Assembly (NCBI RefSeq): GCF_030555055.1
Contig: NZ_JAMOAO010000001.1
Coordinates: 1,488,001-1,552,000 of the forward strand
DNA: 64,000 bases
Direction of reading: 5' to 3'
DNA from: Nocardiopsis sp. YSL2
GTDB taxonomy: Bacteria > Actinomycetota > Actinomycetes > Streptosporangiales > Streptosporangiaceae
This document shows, piece by piece, positions 58,864 to 64,000 of this stretch. The stretch's first letter is position 1, and each line of letters starts with the position of its first letter. The notes under the pieces are model-generated. The model was given only the letters and a program-made list of their open reading frames with translations, searched no databases and had not been told where the DNA came from. Both the position numbers and the translations under genes were made by a program.

Positions 58864-59832
58864 TCAGATGATCGGCGGGCGCCCGGCGCGGGTCATCCGC
58901 CAGGCGGTGGACCAGCGGATCGGCGTGCGCGGTCCGGCCTCCTCGCGCCAGCCCTCGCGGAACCCCGCGAACCAGGAGCGCAGCGCCGACCGGTCGCGTT
59001 CGCGCAGCAGGGTCATGGCCACCCAGGTACCCAGGTAGGCGAAGGCCAGCGGCCACGGCAGGTTGCGGCGGGCCAGCCATACCCGGTTGCGCGCGTTGAG
59101 CCGGTAGAAGTTCTCGTGCCGCGTGGGCGCGACCGCCGGGTGGTACATCACCGCGTCGGCGTCGTACTCGATGGTGTAGCCCGCGTCCATGATCCGCCAG
59201 GCGAGGTCGGTCTCCTCGTGGGCATAGAAGAACTCGCCGGGCAGGCCGCCCCCGGCCTCGAACGCCGAACGCCGGATCGCGCAGGCACCGCCCAGGAAGG
59301 TGGTCACCACGCTCGACCTGCGCGAGTCTCCCACCCGCAGCCGCGGCACGTGCCGCCGCTGGTCGGGGCCGCCGTCGGGGTCGGCGATGCGGAACGACAG
59401 GGCGCCCAGGGACGGCTCGGCGGCGAAGCGCTCGCGCACGTGCCGGGCCAGGTCGGTGGAGCGGTACCAGCCGTCGTCGTCGAGGAAGAGGACGATGTCG
59501 CCCTCGGTGGCGCGCACCCCGTGGTTGCGCCCCTCCGGGATGCCCACGTTCTCCGGGAGCCGTACCGTGCGCACGCCCTCGGGCAGATCCGGCAGGTCCG
59601 CGCCGTTGCCGACCACCACGACCTCCACGTCCGCGTCCTCCTGCTCGAACACACTGGTGATCGCACGGCGCAGCTCGGCCGGACGGGTGCCCATGGTGAG
59701 CAGGACGCAGGACAGGGTGGGCTTGCTGGTACCGGGCAACGGGGAGCGGCTCCGTTCGGCTCTGGGCGCGCGAAGACCCTCCGGCGCGGACGTACCGGGG
59801 CCGGGCGTTGGCGGAATCACGGGAGTGGCCAT
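58864..59832 (-). CDS. GT2-family glycosyltransferase
   Basis: 322 residues. GT-A fold: LSCVLLTMGTRPAELRRAI, VVVVGNGAD, NVGIPEGRNHGV, the metal-binding FLDDDGW, and the acceptor-site HEETDLAWRIMDAG. A hydrophobic C-terminal helix (LPWPLAFAYLGTWVAM) may anchor it to the membrane. It starts at ATG 59832 with a poor ribosome site. It is co-oriented with the CDP-alcohol operon upstream but separated from it by a hairpin. Likely makes a polysaccharide or glycolipid. Confidence 0.86.
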   Translation of the reverse strand: MATPVIPPTPGPGTSAPEGLRAPRAERSRSPLPGTSKPTLSCVLLTMGTRPAELRRAITSVFEQEDADVEVVVVGNGADLPDLPEGVRTVRLPENVGIPEGRNHGVRATEGDIVLFLDDDGWYRSTDLARHVRERFAAEPSLGALSFRIADPDGGPDQRRHVPRLRVGDSRRSSVVTTFLGGACAIRRSAFEAGGGLPGEFFYAHEETDLAWRIMDAGYTIEYDADAVMYHPAVAPTRHENFYRLNARNRVWLARRNLPWPLAFAYLGTWVAMTLLRERDRSALRSWFAGFREGWREEAGPRTPIRWSTAWRMTRAGRPPII

Positions 59833-59925
59833 GGGTGCGACCGATCAGTGGACGACATGCGGCTGGCAAGTGGACACGAGCCAACGTTCGCAGGAACAGG
59901 CTAACGAAAGCATAAATGTAAGGTG

Positions 59926-59963
59926 TACGGGGCCGTGGGATGGGTAACCCGCACGGCCCCGTA
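59926..59963 (-). terminator. 12-bp hairpin after the CDP-alcohol operon
   Basis: TACGGGGCCGTG pairs with CACGGCCCCGTA across a 14-base loop that can itself pair partly (GGGT/ACCC). It is 24 bases after the stop of the phosphatidyltransferase gene. Confidence 0.75.
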
Positions 59964-59987
59964 TGTGACGCAAGCGTCACCGACGCG

Positions 59988-60758
59988 TTATTCCAGGCGG
60001 CGGGAGGCCAGCACACTCACGAAGTGGGCGAAGCTCATCACCACGCCGACGAAGGCGCACGCCACCACCAGGACGCGGGTGGCCGCCAGGTCGCCCAGAA
60101 CGGCGTCGACGACCGCCACCACCACGATGAGCAGTGACAGCTCGACCGCCTGGATGACCCGGTGCACCTTCAGCGCCGAGGCCAGGCGGCGGGCCAGGCT
60201 CAGCCCGGACGAGCGCGGGCGCATGGCCGCCTCGGAGATCTTCTCCGGCAGCCCCGCCTTGGCCCTGGCGACCACCACGTTGTCGGTCTCGGCCTTGATC
60301 AGCGCGACACCGAGCGCGGCGGCCATGCCCAGGATCACCCAGCCGCCCGCCTCCCACTCGCCCTGGGCGCGCACGCCCAGGCCGATGAGCAGCGCGATCT
60401 CGGACACGTAGTGGCCGATCCGGTCCAGGTAGATCCCGGCCACGCTGGTACGCCCGGTGTAGCGGGCCACCTCTCCGTCGGAGCAGTCCAGCAGCAGGTA
60501 GACCTGGATGAACACCGCGGCCAGGACCGCCGACCACAGGCCGCCGAAGGCCACGACGACCCCGGAGAGCACGCCGAACACCATCATCAGGTAGGTGATC
60601 GGGTTCGGGGGCACGCGGAGCCGGACGAAGACCGTGCTCAGGTACGGGGAGATGTCCCGCATGTAGAGCCGGCCCGCCCAGTGCTCCTCGTTCACTCGCT
60701 CCTTGATCCCCGCGGGCTGGCCGCCCGCGCGGACCTCAGCGACCGAAGGCTTCGACAT
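59988..60758 (-). CDS. CDP-alcohol phosphatidyltransferase
   Basis: 256 residues with about six membrane helices. The motif reads DCSDGEVAR, then G and Asp in GIYLDRIGH: the first three acidic ligands are kept, but the last Asp of the D...D pair is His. This variant may still be active or may change substrate. The family moves a phosphoalcohol from a CDP carrier. ATG 60758 is preferred over GTG 60770; the gene overlaps the upstream dehydrogenase gene by 23 bp, so the two are coupled. Confidence 0.86.
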   Translation of the reverse strand: MSKPSVAEVRAGGQPAGIKERVNEEHWAGRLYMRDISPYLSTVFVRLRVPPNPITYLMMVFGVLSGVVVAFGGLWSAVLAAVFIQVYLLLDCSDGEVARYTGRTSVAGIYLDRIGHYVSEIALLIGLGVRAQGEWEAGGWVILGMAAALGVALIKAETDNVVVARAKAGLPEKISEAAMRPRSSGLSLARRLASALKVHRVIQAVELSLLIVVVAVVDAVLGDLAATRVLVVACAFVGVVMSFAHFVSVLASRRLE

Positions 60759-61803
60759 AGTCCGCGACACTCCGCCCGATCTCGTCTTCGGAGAGGTTCA
60801 GGTGTTCCAGGATCGTGAAGCGTCCGGGCCGGGTACCCGGCGCGTGGGCGACCGCCCGCGCGAACTCCTCCTGGGAGAGGCCCACGTCCGAGGGCAGCAC
60901 GGGCAGGCTGTGGCGGACCAGGCAGGACCTGATCTCCTCCAGGCGGCCCTCCGGCCACCCCAGGTGCCGCACCCGCAGGAACGACGCGTACAGCGCGCCG
61001 AGCCCGGCGAGCTCGCCGTGGTTGCTGGTGCCCGGGTAGAGCTGGGTGATCGCGTGCAGGATCTCGTGGCAGGCGCCGCTGGCGGGACGGCTCGAACCGG
61101 CCACCGACATCGCCATGCCCGACAGGACCAGGCCCTCGGCGAGCACCGTGAGGAACGCGTCGGACTCGATGGAGTCCGGGCGGTGCAGCACGGCCTCGGC
61201 GGCCACGCGCGCGAAGGTGACGGCCATACCGTCGACCGGCTCGCCGTTCTCCCGGCCCGCCAGCTCCCAGTCCTCGATGGCGGAGATGTTGCTGACGACG
61301 TCGCCGATGCCGGAGCGGACCAGGTGCGCCGGGGCCGCCTGGACGTAGCCGACGTCGATGACCACGGCGATGGGCATGGTCACGCCGATGGAGGGCTTGC
61401 CGCCCTCGTGCTCCAGGGAGCTGACCGGCGAGGCGATGCCGTCGTGGGCCAGGTTCGTGGCCACGGCCACCATGGGGATGCCCGCCATGGTCGCGGCGAA
61501 CTTGGTGACGTCGATGGTCTTGCCGCCACCGATCCCCGCGACCGCCTCGTAGGCGCCCGAGCGCAGCTTCTTGCCGAGCTCGTTCGCGGCGTCGACCGTG
61601 CCCTCCTCGACCTGGAAGACCTCGCTCTGGGGCAGGTCGAGGTCGGCCGCGATCTGGGCGCCCTGGCCCGGACCGACCGCCACGGCGATGCGTCCCTCGG
61701 TGGCGATACGCCGGTCGGCGAGCACCGTCCCCAGGGAGGCGATGGCCCCGCGGCGGACGTCGATCGCCAGCGGGGAGGGCAGCATTCGCGCTAGTAGCGG
61801 CAC
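60736..61803 (-). CDS. Iron-containing alcohol dehydrogenase-like, glycerol-1-phosphate dehydrogenase family
   Basis: 355 residues. NAD-binding and metal motifs are visible: AVAGIGGGKTIDVTKFAA (about 88-105), VATNLAHDGIASPVS, GACHEILHAI and TSNHGELAGLG with metal-binding His residues. The closest pattern is the G1PDH/AraM group, which reduces dihydroxyacetone phosphate to sn-glycerol-1-phosphate, or a sugar-phosphate relative. GTG 61803 is preferred, overlapping the cytidylyltransferase gene by 13 bp; ATG 61785 is possible. Its product could be the polyol phosphate activated by the neighbouring nucleotidyltransferase. Confidence 0.83.
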   Translation of the reverse strand: MPLLARMLPSPLAIDVRRGAIASLGTVLADRRIATEGRIAVAVGPGQGAQIAADLDLPQSEVFQVEEGTVDAANELGKKLRSGAYEAVAGIGGGKTIDVTKFAATMAGIPMVAVATNLAHDGIASPVSSLEHEGGKPSIGVTMPIAVVIDVGYVQAAPAHLVRSGIGDVVSNISAIEDWELAGRENGEPVDGMAVTFARVAAEAVLHRPDSIESDAFLTVLAEGLVLSGMAMSVAGSSRPASGACHEILHAITQLYPGTSNHGELAGLGALYASFLRVRHLGWPEGRLEEIRSCLVRHSLPVLPSDVGLSQEEFARAVAHAPGTRPGRFTILEHLNLSEDEIGRSVADYVEAFGR

Positions 61804-62522
61804 GCGATCTCCCTCGCCTTGGCCAGGTCGTCGTGGTTGTCGACCTCGACCCAGTCGACCTTGCCGATCGGCGCGACGGCGACCTTCTCCCCGCGGTTGA
61901 CCAGCTCCTGGTAGCCGTCCTCGTAGTACAGCTGGGGGTCCCGCTCCCAGGTGGCCTTGAGGGCGTCGGCCAGGCGGCCGTCCAGGGTGCTCTCGATGAG
62001 GGTGGCGCCGATGTACTCGCCCGCGGCGGTGGAGGGGTCCATCAGCTTGGTGATCGTGCTGACGTGGCCGCCCTCGTCGAGGGTCACCTTCATCTCTTCG
62101 TCAGCGAGGCTTTTCGCGTTGTCCACCGCCAGGAGGAGTTCCGGTCCCCTCGCGGCGAGTAGCGTTTCCTCGACGCTCACGGGGTGAACCGTGTCGCCGT
62201 TGACCAGGAGGACGCCCTCGGAGAAGAACTCGCGTGCGGTCCAGAGGGAGTAGGCGTTGTTCCACTCCTCGGCCTTGTCGTTGTAGGACAGGGTGAGGTT
62301 GACGCCGTGGCGCCGCTCCAGCGCCTCCTTGCGCTCCTCGACGGCCTCCGCGCGGTAGCCGACCACGACGACGACGTCCTTGAGGCCGACGGCGGCCAGG
62401 TTGCGCAGCGAGATGTCCATGATGGTCGTCTCGCCGTCGACGGGCACCAGGGCCTTGGGCAGGGTGTCGGTGTAGGGGCGCAGGCGGCGCCCGGCGCCTG
62501 CGGCGAGAACCATTCCAAGCAT
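61791..62522 (-). CDS. Sugar/polyol-phosphate nucleotidyltransferase (cytidylyltransferase-like)
   Basis: 243 residues. The nucleotide loop is VLAAGAGRRLRPYTDTLPKA, followed by LVNGDTV (metal Asp), YIGATLIE and VEVDNHDDLAKA. It resembles phosphocholine and inositol-1-phosphate cytidylyltransferases. In context it should make the CDP-alcohol used by the phosphatidyltransferase two genes downstream. ATG 62522 with AAGGAGGA 10 bases upstream. Confidence 0.87.
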   Translation of the reverse strand: MLGMVLAAGAGRRLRPYTDTLPKALVPVDGETTIMDISLRNLAAVGLKDVVVVVGYRAEAVEERKEALERRHGVNLTLSYNDKAEEWNNAYSLWTAREFFSEGVLLVNGDTVHPVSVEETLLAARGPELLLAVDNAKSLADEEMKVTLDEGGHVSTITKLMDPSTAAGEYIGATLIESTLDGRLADALKATWERDPQLYYEDGYQELVNRGEKVAVAPIGKVDWVEVDNHDDLAKAREIACRY

Positions 62523-62558
62523 GAGGGCGTGTTCCTCCTTGTGTGCGGGGAGGCGCGC

Positions 62559-63302
62559 TCACGCCTCCCCGTTCGTTCCGGCGGCCGGTCGGCCCCCGTC
62601 CCCGTGGCCGGGCCGGGCGATCCGTGGATCGCCCTGGTCCGCGGCGCCACCGCTGGGGATGGTGGTGGCGCTGGTGCGCACGTCGGTCACCTCCGTGGCG
62701 CTCCAGGTGCGTACGGCCTCGCGGACGAGGAGCACCCAGAGGTACACGGCGAGAACGCCGTAGCCGACGGCCAGGGCGTGCGACGCGCCGCCGATCGCGA
62801 TGACGAGCATGCGTCCGTCCCAGCCGAGCGCGGCGGCGCGCACCCATGAGGGACGGGTGACACCGACCGCGGAACGCGAGACGTCGTCGCGGTGGTGGCA
62901 GACGACCGCAACCAAGAGTACGAACACCAAGGGACCGGGTACACCGGACGCCGACCCCAGAACAGCCAGGTAGGCGTACTCGGTGACCCGCAGGACGGGT
63001 GGTACGAGCCAGTCGTACGGTCCGTCGTGGGGGTGACCCGAGGCCAACCCGGACAGTAGCAGGGCAGCGACCGGTGCGAACAGGGTAATGCCTGCCAGCT
63101 GCCCTCGTCCCGCCACGAGCAGGGTCCCCACCACGAGCAGGCCGGTCAGCGCGGTCATCAGCGGTGGCACGGCGCCCGGGGCGATCCGGCCGAGCAGCGT
63201 TCCCATGTGACTGTCATCACGAAGAACGCGCAGGTCGGGCAGGGCCCCGCGGAGTTCCTCGCGCGGGGGCCGCGGCGATGGTGCCTCGTCGCGCACACTC
63301 AC
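62559..63302 (-). CDS. DUF5941-type membrane protein
   Basis: 247 residues: a charged N-terminus (RDEAPSPRPPREELRGALPD), then five or six hydrophobic segments between 45 and 205, and a Gly/Pro-rich tail. SGHPHDGPYDWLVPPVLRVTEYAYLA resembles the DUF5941 domain that in Streptomyces belongs to CDP-alcohol proteins of this operon (recalled, not checked). GTG 63302 overlaps the upstream stop as GTGA. Confidence 0.65.
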   Translation of the reverse strand: MSVRDEAPSPRPPREELRGALPDLRVLRDDSHMGTLLGRIAPGAVPPLMTALTGLLVVGTLLVAGRGQLAGITLFAPVAALLLSGLASGHPHDGPYDWLVPPVLRVTEYAYLAVLGSASGVPGPLVFVLLVAVVCHHRDDVSRSAVGVTRPSWVRAAALGWDGRMLVIAIGGASHALAVGYGVLAVYLWVLLVREAVRTWSATEVTDVRTSATTIPSGGAADQGDPRIARPGHGDGGRPAAGTNGEA

Positions 63303-64000
63303 CGGCGGCCTCCCCGCGGATCGACCAGTTCCCCGGTCACGGCCACCGCGCATCCGACGATCAGGGTGAGGAACGCGACCCGGGCGTCCCACAGGGTGAC
63401 GGTCACCGCGATGGCCAGGAAGCGGGTGCTCTGGGAGAACACCATCATCCGACGGGCCAGGCGGGGCAGCGGCGCCCGTGCGGCGCCCCCGTCCGGCGGA
63501 GGTACGGGGGCGGACTCCGGTGCGGCACGGGATTCCGGTGACGTGCGGGACTCCGGTGACGTGCGGGGCCGGGGCGGGGCTCCGGGACCTACCGGCCCGG
63601 TTCCCCCGCTCGGCCCGGAATCGGCGCCGGCCCCGGCATCGGAGGCGGGTTCGGCACCGAGCAGCCGTCCGGTCAGCCGGGGGTCGCTCTCACGCGGTCC
63701 CTCCGGCGGCCGGGGCGCCAGGTCCGCCAGGAGGCCCCCAGGCCGCCCAGGCCGGGCGCGCGGCACGCGTCCGACACCCCGGGACAGGTCGGGGGCGGTG
63801 GGAGCGGCACGGGCGATCAGGAGCGAGTCCCGCAGGGCGAGGGCGATGAGCGCGCCCGCCGCCCACCCCCATCCGTCGGCCAGCCCCGCCAGGACCGCGC
63901 CGACCGCCAGCCCCGCGTAGACGATGTACTCGCGCAACTGGGCGAGCATCGACACGAGCCAGACCGTCAGGGCGTCGCGCCGGTTGCCCTGCATCCGCGC
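63299..64000 (-). CDS. DUF5941/CDP-alcohol-type membrane protein, 5' end beyond the window
   Basis: At least 231 residues from ATG 63994, but the frame is open to the window edge and the true start may lie outside. LREYIVYAGLAVGAVLAGLA and FLAIAVTVTLWDARVAFLTL are membrane helices; a 100-residue Pro/Gly/Ala-rich linker separates them. The C-terminal QSTRFLAIAV resembles DUF5941. It overlaps the next gene by 4 bp and begins the operon visible in this window. Confidence 0.62.
   Translation of the reverse strand, partial: ARMQGNRRDALTVWLVSMLAQLREYIVYAGLAVGAVLAGLADGWGWAAGALIALALRDSLLIARAAPTAPDLSRGVGRVPRARPGRPGGLLADLAPRPPEGPRESDPRLTGRLLGAEPASDAGAGADSGPSGGTGPVGPGAPPRPRTSPESRTSPESRAAPESAPVPPPDGGAARAPLPRLARRMMVFSQSTRFLAIAVTVTLWDARVAFLTLIVGCAVAVTGELVDPRGGRR

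Noticed and set aside
1..64000. tRNA, rRNA or common riboswitch genes
   Set aside because: No cloverleaf, conserved rRNA segment or recognisable riboswitch core was found by eye; a covariance-model scan would be decisive.

Overview
The window is 64 kb of very GC-rich DNA with many GTG starts, Actinobacteria-type regulators and long GC hairpin terminators. Gene content and order (AdnAB next to an alkyltransferase-like protein, MoeZ, a TetR regulator, a ferritin-like protein and RhlE, as in the M. tuberculosis Rv3201c-Rv3211 neighbourhood) point to an actinomycete chromosome. Repeat style and protein similarity recalled from memory suggest a Nocardiopsis-like member of the Streptosporangiales; the genus is an inference. 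No rRNA, tRNA or CRISPR was recognised.

Layout. 0-34.9 kb is mostly conserved core: an M20 dipeptidase, an EF-hand protein, the AdnAB helicase-nuclease, an ATL protein, MoeZ, TetR, a TM-helix channel-like protein, a ferritin-like protein, RhlE, a hydrolase, a degenerate metallo-beta-lactamase-fold protein, a PHP phosphoesterase, TypA, a Nudix enzyme, RecD2, a YjbR protein, a Ser/Thr kinase and a secreted 5'-nucleotidase. It is interrupted by repeat-filled intergenic zones at 9.36-10.02 kb and 16.0-16.5 kb and by an IS110-family element at 29.5-30.9 kb. An IS5-family element with a frameshifted transposase follows at 35.0-36.0 kb. An OmpR-type two-component pair lies at 37.4-39.4 kb.

39.4-46.6 kb is an accessory island. 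Its centre is a compact RiPP operon: an ATPase-domain protein, a radical SAM/SPASM-like maturase, a 55-residue precursor with two FDNRxTWDN core repeats, and a pentapeptide-repeat protein. It is transcribed away from an HTH regulator and an HD-domain gene. Next to it lie the remnant of an ATP-grasp peptide ligase and an intact PIMT-like methyltransferase, which look like the wreck of a second, graspetide-type RiPP locus. A barstar-like gene flanks the island.

46.9-57.3 kb is a cell-surface glycan region: a double-domain glycosyltransferase, a large unknown protein, UDP-GlcNAc 2-epimerase and a UDP-ManNAc-type dehydrogenase (together giving UDP-ManNAcA) and two more glycosyltransferases. Four PHO-box-like units at an exact 22-bp period stand before the last glycosyltransferase. 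After a RutE-like nitroreductase and a small toxin-antitoxin-like module bracketed by inverted copies of one terminator hairpin, the window ends with an operon on the minus strand: DUF5941-type membrane proteins, a nucleotidyltransferase, a glycerol-1-phosphate-dehydrogenase-like enzyme and a CDP-alcohol phosphatidyltransferase. These look built to activate and transfer a polyol phosphate. The last gene runs off the window end.
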